NCBI GenBank assembly: GCA_020746875.1
Contig: JAGTJL010000017.1
Coordinates: 248,001-312,000, forward strand
Direction: 5' to 3'
Origin: Rhexocercosporidium sp. MPI-PUGE-AT-0058
Taxonomy: Eukaryota; Ascomycota; Leotiomycetes; Helotiales
Length of the DNA stretch: 64,000 nt
Under the pieces are notes generated by a model. It saw only the letters and a list, made by a program, of their open reading frames with translations. It did no database searches and was not told where the DNA came from. Shown here piece by piece: positions 34,450 through 47,665 of this stretch. How positions within the stretch are numbered: the stretch's first letter is position 1; each line of letters starts with the position of its first letter. The translations under genes and the position numbers were made by a program.

Positions 34450-36687
34450 TTAATTACTTAATATAATAAAATAGTTTATTCTTTATGACTTTAAAGTTTA
34501 ATATAGCCTTAATTTCTTATTCGTCTTAGTTTAATAAAAACTAAATTAACGCCGGCGTTTGTCTTACTTGTCCTAGTAAAGGATTATTAACGTACTTTTA
34601 TAATAAATAAGTATAAAATACGGGGTATATAATTTAATTTATCGTTAACTTTATTTTCTAACTCTTTCCTTCCTTTGAGAGTACTTTAATTAAGCTATAT
34701 TATTTATTAAAGAATTTTTTTAAAAAACGGTCGATATTTTAATTTTAAGTATCGATTAATATTAAGTCATTAACGTCTTAATCGATAGCGCGTTAATTAC
34801 GATTAGTTAAACGCTTTATTTTCTTTTATTAAGCCTTTAGCGACGGTTATATAACTTTTATAACTTCTTTTATATATGAAGCGACTTATAAAGCCTCTTT
34901 GTGGTTAAGTTTCTTTATTGCCGTAATAAGTAGTTCTGGATTTATTAAGTCCTAGGAGGTCTTTAGCTTTACGCCGTTAAGTAATTGAAAAAGCGTGAGG
35001 TTATTAAGAGATTTATAAGGCAAAGTAAGCTGCGCGATATTCATAATAAGTAAGAGGTCACTTTAATTGTCTTAGTAATAATAGTAAAAGAAGCGGAGCC
35101 GTTATTTAATATATTAGTTTATTACTTTAATCTGGCTGTTAACATTAGGATTATATGCCGTTATTAGCTTTACTTTAGTGCCGAGTATATAATAATACTC
35201 TTTCTAAAAGGAGAAAACGAATTGCGGACTTTAATTTAAAATAATAGACTTTAGTATACCGAAATAGCGAGTTTAATAAACGAGGAAGAAGGTAATTATA
35301 CCTTTGGCAGTAATTATGTCGTTATAAGGTATTAAGACTGGTTTCTTAAATAGGCGGTTAATAATAATTATAGCGAAGTTATAATCGCTTTTATTTAATA
35401 ATAACTTTATAAAATCTATTATAAGGTATTAATACGGCCGAGCGGGAATAAGTAAAAAGTATAAAAAACTAAATGTTTTGTTTTTTTTAGCCTTTTACTT
35501 AAAGTAGCTGTAATTTATTATATAGCGGCCTACGTCTATAGAAAGGCCATTTTAATAATATTTACGGCTTAATATAACTTTTATTTTTCCGATTCTAATA
35601 TAAGCGATTGAGGGTTACGAGTGCATATAACGTAATAACGACGTGCGAAGCTCCGGCGGTTCTATAAGCACTTTTAGACGGCCTTAAAAAAAAAGCTTGC
35701 TATTCGACAGCTCGTAGTCTAAGTCGTTCTCGCGGGCTTTTTGTCGAAAAAGCTTTAATAAAGGAGACTCTTTATTAACTATAAGCACTTAATTTATTAC
35801 GTTATATTTAGTGATATTATATATAATTATAAAATTAGGATTTAATTCTTTCGCGGCAGGTGCTTCCGGGTCGATTAGCACGTAATCTTATTTTAGAGCT
35901 TGCTCTGCCTTTTGGTCTAGCTCTTAGTCTAGCTCTTAGTCTGGCTCTTAGTTTGCCTCTTAGTCTACCTCTTGGTTTACCTCCTGGTTTACCTCCTGGT
36001 TTACCTTTTAGTTTACTTTTAAAAGAGCCAAAGGAATAGCTAATATAGCGGCCATACGACTACTTCGCATATACCGCCTTATGATTTTTAATTAAGTATT
36101 TTACGCCGTTATTAAATGAAAAGTAGTTCCGTAAGAGAAAGGTGTATTTAAATACTTTAATTAAGCGGCTTCGGCTAAAAGACGTTTTTTTCTTAGAGAT
36201 GTTTTATTTACTAGTTTAATTATTTATTTAAGAAACCACGCCTAATATATTTCTTAATTAAGCAGTTACGACGGCTTAAAGGAGTCGACGATTACTAGCT
36301 GAAGGTCAGCGGTAATTAAAAGGTCGATTTTATCGTCTGTAATAAGTTATTGATTATAAATAGCTCGCTTACAAGCTTTTATTATCGTAAGGTTTTAATC
36401 TTTTTAGAAAAGAGTATCAATAAGAATATTAATAGTCCCGGTATAATATATAATCGTAAAATAGAATTCCGCGAAAAACTCGGCCTAACGTGCTTGTTTA
36501 GCCGTAAGATCTTTAATAATTATAAAATATTTTAAAGCTTAATAATTTATATATACGTATACGTTCTTTTAAATATTTAATAATTTCGGGCGATATTATT
36601 TAAACGACCGAAAGATCGTTAGTATTTCTTTATTATAGATTAAATAATTAAACTCGGGATCTACTATAATCTTAAAAAAATAACTTA
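34450..36687 (-). pseudogene. Gypsy E pol, integrase and downstream part
   Basis: Minus-strand reading near 35470-35000 gives the integrase core: YLITDFIKLLLNKSDYNFAI, NRLFKKPVLIPYNDIITAKG, RYFGILKSIILN, SPQFVFSF. These correspond to DFVxxLP, VIVDRLTK and SDRGPQFVSxFW of active Gypsy integrases. The stops and D-to-N changes are typical of RIP. A run of degenerate GGT/AGA-like repeats lies at 35900-36010. A Fot1/pogo element interrupts the gene at 36688. Confidence 0.72.
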
Positions 36688-38521
36688 ACGTCTAGCCCTA
36701 CCATTCCGACCACCCCTAGTTTCCGGACACCTCGCTAAACCTCACCGCCCCTCGTACCTACTTACTTAAATAATTATTAACTCTTTTAATTCTTAATCAA
36801 TTCTTTTGAAATTTGGAATTTAGATTATCTTAATCATAAAGCGTTAATATACGAAAGCTGATATTTAGAGCGCCCTTAAAGAGATAGCAAATGGCAAGTC
36901 TACGCAAAAGGCATCGCTAAAGTAAGGGATTCCAAAGTCTACCCTTCATAATCGTGCTACGACCGCATCATTGCACTAAAAAGCTACCAGCTATTTACAA
37001 AGGCTACTTACGGTATTAAAGGACAAATTGACTAATTAAGTACTTACTTAAGAGTCTATTAGCCGTAGAATTACGCATATACAAATCAAGAGTTTCGCTC
37101 AACGGCTTTTGGCTCTTTAAGGAGATCATAAACCACTCGGACAGCACTAAATAGAGCGATTTTTGGCCCGGAATCCTATTCTTAAGACTAAGAAGTAAAT
37201 CTACGTTAATTCTATACGTGTTAATAACGCTTACTCTAAAGTTATTAAGCCTTAGTTTTAAAAATTTGACGTCCCGGCTATTAAAGCGATTCCAGTTAAC
37301 TAACGATAGAATATAGACGAAACTAGTATTATAAAAGGTTACGGTTTCAATGGACTAGTCGTAGGCTATACTAAAAAGCGTAAGGTTTAAGGGAAACAGC
37401 CAGGTTCACGTGCCTAGACGTCAATCATTAAATATATCTATGCATTTAGAGTTTCTATAGCTCCGGCTGTAATTTATAAAGGAAAGACGGTTTAATAATA
37501 ATGGTTTCCGTTTCAATTAAACAAATTCAGCAGTTAGCACTTTATTACTACAGAAAATAAGTAGATTACTAATAAGACGGCTCTTAAATAGCTAGAAAAG
37601 ATATTTATTCCTTAAACGAAACCACGTAATCCTTTAGTAAGACTCCTTATTTTAGACGGCCACGAGAGCCATAAGACTACGGATTTCCTTTAGAGGTGCC
37701 TTAAGCATAATATCTACGTTTTATTCTTACTTCTATATACGTCACACGTCTTATAACCTTTAGATTTGACGATTTTCTCTCCCCTTAAGCGTGCGTATTA
37801 AAAAGAGTTATATAACTTGAGTTCTTTATTTAATTCTACTTTAATTAGTAAACGCAATTTCCTTCTTTATTATTAAAAAGCACGTTAAGAAAGTCTTACG
37901 GCTTCTAATATTAAAGCCGGTTAAAGGATTACTAGATTATAGCCGGTATTTATAGCAAAACCTCTTATAAGCCGATTACTATTAGAAAATAATAATAAAT
38001 TGATAGCCACGCTTCTTCCAGACTCTTAAAAGAAAGTAACGCTACTTCCGGAGGTTTTTAATAACTTACCTAATCTCCGTACTCTAAAAACTAAGAAAGA
38101 TCTCCATTTACAGCTTTATAACTTGGCTTCCGAATTATATAACTACCTTCCGGAGAAGCGTTTGCGTATTAAGAAGATTACAAAAATAATTAATAAAAAA
38201 GACTATGAATTAAGAAAAGCAAAGATGAAGATTCAAGAGTTGGAAGAGAGATTAGAGCAATTAAAGCTAAAGAAAAGGAAAAAAGTACAAACTAGTTTAA
38301 ATTCTAAATTTGTGACGACACGTGCTATTTTTGAAGCTCAAATCGTAGCTAAAAATCGCCAAATTATACTTATAGAATCTGAATTTAAAGGAGATTTAAA
38401 TTCTATAGTTTCTTATATAGAAGTTAAAGAAATATAAAGTTATTAAGCCTTAAATAGGAAGTGATAGAATTAAGCGAGGTGTCCGGAAACTAGGGGTAGT
38501 CGGAATGGTGGGGCTAGACGT
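36688..38521 (+). mobile_element. Fot1/pogo-like DNA transposon, copy M1
   Basis: 1,834 bp with inverted ends of about 50 bp: ACGTCTAGCCCTACCATTCC at 36688 and its complement ending at 38521. Flanked by TA (36686-36687 and 38522-38523). It is inserted in Gypsy E and is homologous along its whole length with M2 (59332-61163). Confidence 0.9.
36860..38437 (+). pseudogene. Fot1/pogo-like transposase (M1)
   Basis: DDE-superfamily transposase with NIDETSIIKGYGFNG near 37315 (first Asp), RLLILDGHESHKTTDF near 37645 (second Asp) and PLDLTIFSPLKRAY near 37760 (third Asp). A lysine-rich, coiled-coil-like C-terminus is open from 38123 to 38437 (RIKKITKIINKKDYELRKAK, then RLEQLKLKKRKKVQT). Stops replace Trp and Gln at many sites, e.g. 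in the GKQPGSRA-W region. It would have excised and reinserted at TA sites. Confidence 0.83.
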
Positions 38522-38523
38522 TA

Positions 38524-40167
38524 TAAGGTAGAAAATGCCGTTCTCCTAAAGTTAAAATAATACGCTAGTAACGATTCTATTAAAAGAGTCGGTCTCCAGC
38601 CGCGTTTACTTTATTAAATCGTAGTGGCAAAAGACTAATGTAAATTAAAGGGCTTTTCGGAGAGTTTCTTACGCGTTTTTGTAAGCGTTATCGAAGTTAA
38701 AGGGTATATCTTTTCCGATAAGTATTATAAGGGGTCGAGCGATGAGATTATAATCTTTAATAAACTAACGGTAGAAATTATAAAACCTAAAGTAGCTTTA
38801 TATATTATATATATTGCCGGCGTATTTCTAATTCTTAATTACGTTAACTTTTTTTAAGTTTACTTTTATATTATTAACATTAATAATAAAACTTAAAAAC
38901 TTCGTTTTTTATACGTTAAACTCGGACTTCTTAATATTGGCTTATAGTCCGTGCGCTTATAGTATTATTATTACTTTTTTAATATAAACTTTATATTCTT
39001 TAGAAGTTATTAAGTATATAAGGATATTATTTATATAAGCCGCGTAAAAGTCGTTTAAGTATTTTATTAAAATATTATTAATGAATCACTAGAAAGTCGC
39101 CGGGTTATTCGTAAGGCTAAAAAGAAGGATTTTATACTTATACGTATTATATTAGGTGCGAAAGGTTATATAATCTTTATTTTCGGGGGACATACGAATA
39201 TAATAAAAGGCTTATTAAATATCAAGCTTTATAAAGACTTTTACTTTATAAAAACGAGTTATTATCTTATTAATTAAAGGAATTAAGTACGGATCTTTTT
39301 TTAATAAAGTATTTAGCTTCCGGTAGTCGATATAAAGCCGAAGACTGCCGTCGGCTTTTTTAACAAAAAGAATAACGGCCGCATATAATGCGCTAAAGGG
39401 CTTAATAAAACCTTTATATAAGTTATTAATAATGTACCGCTTAATCTCCGATAATTGTTTTTTAATTATACGCCGAAGAAGTTCAAAAAATAAATCGTTC
39501 TCCTTAATAAGCTCGATCTAGTAGTTTACGCCTTAGCGATACGCTAGTAATTCGTCGGAGGCTCGCCGGGAGAAGAAAAGAGTATACTTTTAGTATTTTA
39601 TTAAGAACTTCTTATTTATTAACTTATTATCTTACGCGTATTTAGCCTTTAAAGCTTCTTTTAAAGTTAAGTCTTTATTTATTAATATAAGCTCGACACT
39701 TAATTAATTTAAGGCCTCTTATCGGCGGCGAGTCAGCTCTTAGTCGATTTTATATACTGATATTATAAAGGTTTTTATTTTATTCTTCTTAATTTTCTTA
39801 AATCAGAAGTACGTCGTAAATATTACTGCTATTAATATTAAGAAAATCTCCGTAGTAAACGCCTTAAGCTAGTGCTTCGCTAGGGAGGTTCTACAGGCTC
39901 TTCTGTCTTTAAGTAATAATCCCGGATCACGAGATATCGACGAGTTTAATTAATTTTCCATAATACGTAAGCGCTCTTTAATCTCTTTAATAAAACTCGA
40001 GAGTCGAGTCGGCGAGACGTCAGCTATAAGTCGTCCAGAGACCTTAGACTTAAGGGAATCGTTAAGTGCCGTAATCCTAGCTTGCCTTCGGCAATAATTA
40101 TTTAAGTTTAAAAAGGCGTTCTTTTATTTTATATTAAATTAATAAGACTTAACGATTAACTTATTAA
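38524..40167 (-). pseudogene. Gypsy E pol, RT/RNase H part
   Basis: Minus-strand reading of about 39420-39300 gives SALYAAVILFVKKADGSLRL then YIDYRKLNTLLKKDPYLIPL. This is the canonical RT motif (VxxVKKxDGSLRxCVDYRxLN). It lies between M1 and Copia F, both of which interrupt the same element. Numerous stops. Confidence 0.75.
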
Positions 40168-40172
40168 AACGG

Positions 40173-40356
40173 TGTGGTGTAAAAGTGGATTAAAGCACTA
40201 TAAGCAGTTGTAGTTAAATTGAAGTGATTCCTTGTTATTCTAAAAGCTCTAAGAATCAGGAGAAGACAATTATTCTCCTGAAGGCGGTCTACAGTAGCAG
40301 AACCTAATTAAGTCACGTGCAATGCCAAGAAAGCAGCTGCCCGTGCTTATACGACA
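40173..40356 (-). repeat. 3' LTR of Copia F
   Basis: TGTGGTGTAAAAGTGGATT...CTTATACGACA on the plus strand; 184 bp, about 92% like the right LTR by eye, with mostly transition differences. On the minus strand the adjacent 40357-40366 reads GAGGGGTG, a candidate polypurine tract. Confidence 0.9.
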
Positions 40357-40616
40357 CACCCCTCAGGCAATTAACAGTAATAAGCTACTGCTATTATAAT
40401 TAACTGTATTAAGCGAGAGCAAATAATAAAAAAAAATCAAGTAAACAAATTCACTTATATGCGGTAATCAGGCAAACAACCTAATTATATGAATTAACGA
40501 TTTTCCTATTAAACCTAAACCTATAAATACTCGATAACTCACAGATCGACTGCTCTCGATCTACCACTTAATTAATTTATTAATCAATCAACTAATCAAC
40601 TGCTCCTTTCGACATT

Positions 40617-41735
40617 ATGAGTGTCTTCAAGCGCTCCGCCAGAATCGTTATGGCAGAACGACGATCTGCTCGCCAGAGCAAGGTAAGTGGCTCGATTTTC
40701 GATCTATTAGTTTCGATCTACTAATCGGAGATCGACTGATTGAAGATCAATTAATTAAAGAATAACCGCTGACTTATAATAAATTAAGGCTATTATTAAT
40801 AGTAAGAAGAAAGTCGTCGCTAAGGCACGATTATCGGCTACTTCCGTCCCCGCCTCCGCTCCTCGCCATGCCGCTGCTGCTCCCCGGGCTCTAAAGCAGC
40901 TAACAAGTGCTCGTATAATAATCTATTTGAGCTGCATTAATAGCGCCTTCTAAATAAAAGATAGCGGTTAATATTATAATACTGTTAGAAAAAGTGCTCG
41001 CTGCTTCTCTTACTCGTCCGGCCACAAGTGCGTAATTGCTCTTATTATTGCTTAAGCTCTTTTTCTCGCATATCGTAATGCGTTAGAGAATAAAGCTAAT
41101 AAGAAAGTAAGTCGATTCAGCTGCTCTTTTTTTGCTTTTTGATTTATTACTGATTTTTCTAAAAGCTAAAGTAATTAAAAATCCCGGTCTGTGCCGCCCT
41201 TAAGGATAATAATATTAGTAGAGCTACTACTGCTAGCGCTGCTATTGGTTTTAGTAATAAAGTTGCTCCAAGAGCTACTAGTGGATTCGGAAGTGATAAT
41301 AGAGATAACGATAATAAAAAGAACGATAAGTTACTTACTTTATTTCCAGAAAATCAAACTAATTCAGTTAATTTCTTAAAAGAAGAAGAAGAGCTTTTAG
41401 CTGCTTTTGCAGCTTATACTCGTGCTATTAAAAAGAAGATTACTGCCGCTGCGAGTGCTCTCTTCGTTAAGAAAAGTAGTAAGGGAGCAGCTAATTATTT
41501 TACTGCTGCTGTTACTATTAAAGCTATTGCTGCCGAGGCTGCTGCCGGAGCTGCTCGCGCTTATAGCCTGGGTCCTAGCGTTCTGGCCTTCTAAGCTATA
41601 TTTGCTCGTGGAATTATTCTTACTCCTGAGCAAGAAGCTCAAGCTGCTCGCGTTAAGGAGCTAGTTAATATAATGACTAATGCTTTAAGCGAGTTAGTTC
41701 GGGAGGTTTTAGGCTTTTTATTTTCTAATAAATAA
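40617..41735 (+). pseudogene. Antisense, intron-containing ORF carried by Copia F
   Basis: On the strand opposite to pol. Exon 1 is 40617-40682 (MSVFKRSARIVMAERRSARQ). Intron 1 is 40683-40788 (106 bp, GTAAGT, branch GCTGAC, AAG). Exon 2 is 40789-41106, intron 2 41107-41165 (59 bp, GTAAGT, branch CTGAT, AAAAG) and exon 3 41166-41735. Both introns are phase 0, so the exons join in one frame of 317 codons. Only five TAA codons interrupt it, each explained by CAA to TAA. Exon 2 has a basic/Ala-rich part and then a Cys/His segment (SARCFSYSSGHKCVIA) that may once have bound metal. Exon 3 is Ala-rich and helical (EEEELLAAFAAYTRAIKKK, LTPEQEAQAARVKELV). I know no such product in Copia elements; a captured host gene is possible. 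RIP damage makes it a pseudogene here. Confidence 0.72.
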
Positions 41736-43420
41736 GCTACTTTCTTGTTTTCTAAAGCTTAAGAACCTCTTACTCTTCAAGTATCCTTTTATATTTTAAA
41801 AACTAAAGCTTGCGTTTGCTTTTAAATTAAAGAATCGTTAAAAATAATTAATTCTTGAAAATATAATAATTTATATTCCCGAGCTCAATTGATCTCTAAT
41901 AAAATAAAATTATAAATAAAAATTTATAAAAGAGAATTTTACAAAAGAATATATAATAATATAAATAAAACTTTTTAATTAAAAAGTAAGCTTATTATAT
42001 AATCATTTTGAGAACAAATAAAAAGTAAAGAATATATATAAAAAACTACTTTAAAGCGAGTCTCTTAAAAGAGTTACTCTAGTTGAGCACGAATATCTAT
42101 TAAGTTAATAAAAGCAATAAATGCTTCAAATTTCTGCCGAGAAAGGTTTTTAATAAGTCTGTCAGCTGGCATATAACTTATAAGAAGATATTCTATTATA
42201 AAAGTGCCCTTCTAAAACTCTTAGCGCAATTATATATTCTGAATATTAACGTAGCGCAATTTAATAGAAATACGCTAATTTTCCCTAACGATCAACCGAA
42301 TTGTTTATTAATTATTACAGAAAATTATCTAAGCTGCTCTTATATTAAGGCGTAATTCTTAAAAGAATCGCTAAAGTGCTATAAGTTCCTTGCTAATGCG
42401 CTTTACTCTAAGAAGCTCTACTTGTATTATAAACGTAATAATTATATCTTATAAAACTACTCTCTAAAGGATTAAACCTCCAAAAAGTATAAAGATATAT
42501 CTATTAAAAGATCGCTTTATCTCGATATCGTCCGCAAAAGAAGCATTTAATATTATTATAAAATAAGAGTCGCGCAGCTTATAACTATAAGTAATCGCTA
42601 AGAAACGAGTGCCGAAAAAATAACGAATTATTTAGTTAATTATAATTAAGTGCTCTCGGGAAGGATTAATTAAGAAATGAAAAAGCCTTAAAGTAATAAA
42701 AGCGACGTCTGCGCGTAATATGATTATAATATAAAGCACTGATCTAACCTTCTCTTAAAACTCCTTAATTTAAGCTGAAATAGCCTGTTCTTAATTCTTT
42801 AGTAGCTCGACTTAAGGTAATAGTATACTTAGGCAATTTCTATCTATTAACTCAAATCGAAGAGTAATTTTTTGAATATAAGTGTCGTATACTAAAGAAA
42901 TAATCTTCGCTAATCGATCTCTAATAATACGAACGCTTAAGAACTACTCCGTTTGCTCTCTTCCGGTAAGCTTATATACTATATTCAAGCCGTCGATAAT
43001 TAGTTTGGCGTCTTTAAAAGCCGAACTGTAGTAAAGCACTTAAATATCGTCGACATAGAATATCACAAATACCGTACGTTATTCGTTTATAAATATATAA
43101 GGCTCTTCTTTATAAGCGATTAACTTTAAAGTTATTAAAGTATGAGTGAAATCACCGTACCATAGCGCCGGTAAGTCCCTGAGTCCGTAAAGTGCGCGAT
43201 TAACCTCTATTACCTTTCCGTCTTGTTTAAAACCGTCCGGTAAATAGCAGCATACGCGAGTACTTATCTCACTTCGTTTGGCGTTAATAAAAGCATTTAT
43301 TATATTAAATTAAATCATTTCTAAATTAAATTAAGCTACAATAACTATAGCGGTTCTAAAAGAGCGAATAGCTAAAGTAGCTGCATATATTAATAAAATT
43401 GACGTTTCAGGCTATAAGTC
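41736..43420 (-). pseudogene. Copia F reverse transcriptase/RNase H region
   Basis: Minus strand. The stretch 43320-42850 reads INAFINAKRSEISTRVCCYL, PDGFKQDGKVIEVNRALYGL, RDLPALWYGDFTHTL, then the catalytic VIFYVDDI (codons at about 43057-43046, both Asp intact) and FKDAKLIIDGLNIVYKLTG. These are the standard Copia RT blocks. Downstream RNase H sequence is harder to read. A few stops only. Confidence 0.85.
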
Positions 43421-45900
43421 TCTTCTCACAACGATTCGGGAGCGACAGCAAGTTAAATACCCTAACGAATCGACTTTAGCGTAAAATATCTATTTCAAGG
43501 GAATTAATTACTCGGTATTAAAAGTATATTTGACGACTCTCCAGCAGTTGCGCGACTTAAGGTTAGTGATCTCTTTAATAGCGTCGGCTCGGAAGTACTT
43601 TCTTAACGAGTAATCCCTAAGGTCTCTCTAATTTAATAAGTCCTTAAGCATTTGTGATTAGTAAATCCGTAAGAGCTCAATTAGTTATCGAATTTCGATA
43701 TTTTTAAATACAGACGCTAATATAATAGCGTGAACTACGCTCAGGTCTTTTCCGTCTCTTCGCACTGGTTCTTGACTAAGCCAGAAAGTCCTTAGAAAAT
43801 CCTCTAAGTGCTCGCAGTTGCTTAACGGTTATAATAATTCCGTAATTAGCTTTTTAACAGTTGCTGTATAAACGCTTCGATTCGGTTTCGTTACCTTACT
43901 GCTGACTCGAGTCTTTCGACTTTTATCAGTTGCTCGGTCTTTTATTCTTTTCCTCTTAAGAAGTTTAAGTAGGCCGGAATTTAATTCAGTTAAAGCCGGG
44001 AGTAATAAGCGTAAACCTGACTCTCCGTCTTCTTCTGATTCCGATAATTGCGAATGCTCCTCGTACTCAGTTGCTTGAAGCAGAACTTCTAATTACTTAA
44101 GGCCGATACTTTCTTTAAGTGCTTCCCGACGCTTGAGACCGCGCTCTCGGTCGTATAGCCCTTCAGAGTAAATTATAACTTATAATATTAACTTCCGCTT
44201 AAGGCCTATATTACTCTGGAAATTTATTATACCACGTAAGACACCTCTCCCAGTTGCGCTCTCAGACGTTAATTATCTTAAAATATCGGCTCGTTTTAAG
44301 ACTTAATTAAAATGCTCGTAAGTAAGAAATCTAGCACTCTTTCTTAATTAAATTACTCCCGAGTTCTTACTGACGAGTAGCTAAATAAAATCAAGAGCTA
44401 TTAAATCAGCTAGAAGTAGCGTATTTACTTCTATTAACTTAATTAAAAGGGGAGCAAATAGCTCCACCCCCGAGCTTGAAAACTCAATTAGAGGTTTTAA
44501 TACCTCCGAGCTCACAGGCTCGTCGACTTTTATAGCGCTTATTGCTTCGCTTAATTATTCTCCGTTCGGAATAATAAACGGTGTTTTTGATTCTAGTATA
44601 TTAAGTGCGCTCAGTCGATTAATTATAATAAAACCAGCGTCCTAATCTTCTTCTTCTTCTTCTAGCATTTCCGTAAGATCCTTTAATATTAAACGCGACT
44701 GGCCGACCGCTCTTTTTATATTTAAAGAACCTGAATAAAAGAGGGTTTCGTTGAAAGTAATATTCCGAGTCACTATTATATATTATAATTAAGGCACCCA
44801 GATCTTATAAATATTAGATAAGACGTATCTAACTAAGTAATTAAAGTGCGCTCGCGAGTTAACTTTAAAAGCTCTCTTTTAGCGGAGAGCTTCTCGGTCT
44901 TTAATTATAAGATAAGCTCTACAGCCGTACGTATATAAGTTACTCCAGTCAGGCCGTAAATCGGTTATCAGCTTTAGCGTGAGCTTAAGGTCATAATACC
45001 GAAAATACTACTTAAACCAGGCTTAGAATATTTCATTAAGACTCTTAAAACCTTTGCGAGCAGATAGACTTATATTATAAAGAACAATTGCCGCTATTAC
45101 TAATTCCGTCTAAAGCGCCCGGGGTAAATTAGCGGAGAAGCGCATCTTAATCGATTTATCGATTATTTCTTTGCCTGCGCGCTTAACTCCTTTATTAAGT
45201 TGGTATATATGTAAGGAGGTAGATTCAATATTAATACTACTTTCCTTATACCACTTTTCATACTTAATTAATCTATTAATCCTTATAACTGAAGTGTCGT
45301 TATTTTGGCGTATTTTGCAGACCGAGAGCCCGAATTAGCGTCTCGTCCACGCCTCAAACGATTTAAGAGCATTTAAGACGGCGATCAACTTTTTAATTTT
45401 CAAAAGCCGCTCGTAGAATTTCCTATCGTATTCGTCCTTAATTAATAAAAGCTAGCTATTCCCGTTAAAACTTACTGGAAAGTCGAATAAATCCCAAGAA
45501 ATGCGATAAAAAAGACAGGTAACTGCTCTCTTTAATTGACGACGACTTATCACTTATTATGCAATAGCTATCGCATAATGCTCGCATTCCAACCGAGTTA
45601 AACCTTAAATCTCGACGTTACGCGCATTTTTCATTAAGTTTTCTAAGGCTTCTTTTCCAAAGTAACCTGCGCGCAGATGCTATAAGTAAGCTTCGTCGAC
45701 TCGTAGTTTCAAATATCGTCTGCTCGACTGAAAGCCTTAGCGAATGCTCCTCTTTAGCGTTAGAAACATTAAAAAGCTATGATTTAGGCGAGTCAAAATG
45801 CGGCAAGCAATTAGAGAAACCGAAGAGTAATTAAAAGGCTTATATTTAAAGAAAGCTAAGTTAAACTATCGCTATAATTACTTCAAAACCAGACTATCCT
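43421..45900 (-). pseudogene. Copia F integrase region
   Basis: Minus strand, about 45720-45050: HLRAGYFGKEALENLMKNAR (GAG-pre-integrase), CEHYAIAIA (HHCC-like zinc segment partly lost), SWDLFDFPVSFNGNS (catalytic Asp block), KDEYDRKFYERLLK, FGLSVCKIRQNNDTSVI (family RxDNG/A; second Asp now Asn) and RAGKEIIDKSIKMRFSANLP (catalytic Glu block). Stops occur at Trp and Gln codons. Confidence 0.83.
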
Positions 45901-47665
45901 CAGTTATTCCCGTGCGTAAAGTGCAATCTAAACTATTATATTAAACTCTTACTTGCAAAAAGCGAGCTTCTGAAATAATATTAATATTAAAGCCTTCAAT
46001 AATAGCGACGTTCGAAAGAGTTAAATCGCTTGTATTCGGTCCGTTAAGGCCGTAGAAAGCACCTTTAAAGACTCGAGTACCGCGGCCTTTAATTATTAAG
46101 CTTGACGTTCCGGCTTTAACGCTATCGTTCGTAATGGATTTAATAAAGCTTCCGGGGACGAAGAGAGCTTCTGAATTTACTAAATAAGTAGCAGCTCCGT
46201 TATCGAGTAAGATACTCTCTAAAAGCAGATAACGGTTCATATTTATAATAAAGTATACCCCCGCAGCAGCGAGAGCTTCGTCGAGAAATTCAGGGCTTAT
46301 AAAGCAAGCTTGAACGTTTCCAGGATATCTTGCTTTTACTAAAGCAATTAGCTTTAAAGCTATAAGAGCTGCTAATAGCTAAGTAGAAAAGGAATTACCG
46401 GAAGGCGGTCCGGAAGCCAGTTGCGCTATTAATAGCATATTTCTACTGAGTTTAGCGATTTCTCGGCGGAGGTCAGGGAAGTCGCTCTTTAGTCGGAGTC
46501 GAGTCTCTTTAATTTCCTCTACTAATAGTAAGTTCCTAAAGTTGCTCGCCGTCGAGCCGTCGTAATAATACCGCAGTCTATGACAATTAATAGCTTTATA
46601 GCGGTAAAAGCGATGCTTGCACGGGCAAGTATTTGCTCGCGTATTTAGCGACTAGTTTCGTTGAACCGATAGGATTACGAGAGCATCTGATCTTCCTTTA
46701 AAAGTAGCATATAGGCCTATTATCTTTTATTATCTAAAAGCTATAAGTAATTCCTCGTTAAGAGCAGATAACTAGTTAACGTAATTAAGTAAAGAGTACT
46801 AGTTTACTACCCCGAGAGCATCATCTCTTAGTAATTTAGAGTACCGTTCGCGCGCCCATTCCGGTGCGAGCTTCTCTTATACCGCCTTAATAAAGTCAAG
46901 CATTACTAGCAATCCTTTGACGTCCGGTAAGTCGTACAAGAAAGCATCTTAATAAGCCGCTCTTTATTCTTAGAGCCACTTCTTAAGATTAACTCGCCTT
47001 ACTTTAATAATAGCGAGCTTCTTCCTGTAAGTAGATTATACTAGCGTGCGAGCACTTGTTTCCGAAGGAGCGTAATCTCTTTTAAAGATCCGGAAGAGCA
47101 ACTAAAGAGTCTATGACTTTAATTAAAAGTCTCCGTCTATTATCTCGATTAACTACTCCTTTTCCATACGAGCTTGCTCGTTCTCGCATTCCCTAACTGC
47201 TCCTTAGTAAACAAAGGGATCAACTATCTCCTAAATCCACTTATAAGCTGCCTTATAGGCTCGAGCCTTTTCCGTTCATTATGCGAGCTTCCCTACGTAT
47301 TCCCTCATAAGAGCAGCATATATTAAAGCCATATTCTCAATTATAGCCTTTGCCGGTAGTAATACGCTCGGCTTAAAGCCTTTCTCTGCAAGGTCGCGAG
47401 CATCTTCGTCCCACTTCGCCTAAGCCTGGAAGTTATACTTAATAGCTTCTTTATCCTATTATACTCTCAAATCGTTTAGCGATAAAGGTTTTAGTTCGGC
47501 GTCGAGAAGGTTAGAAGCAACTAGCAACGCAGGGTCTACCGAATTCCATATCTTATAAAAGACACAAAAGGATTTAAACGCCTAATACTAAAGAGTCCAA
47601 GTGCGCTTATCGTAATTAAGAAGAGTTCGATTGTTTAAAAAAGAAGCTGAAGTTGAGTCTGTCAT
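45901..47665 (-). pseudogene. Copia F gag-protease region
   Basis: Starts at the ATG at 47665 (MTDSTSASFLNNRTLLNYDK), typical of fungal Copia gag. The protease is in the open stretch 46240-45941: SILLDNGAATYLVNSEALFV, with DNG where family members have DSG, followed by KGRGTRVFKGAFYGLNGPNT. The 5' end lies about 270 bp inside the right LTR. Some internal TAG/TAA codons; otherwise long open segments. Confidence 0.82.

Noticed and set aside
41397..41664. Frames at 41191-41379 (+), 41407-41664 (+) and 41397-41642 (-)
   Set aside because: They overlap exon 3 of the antisense gene in other frames and are Leu/Ser-biased translations of GCT/GCC-rich codons.
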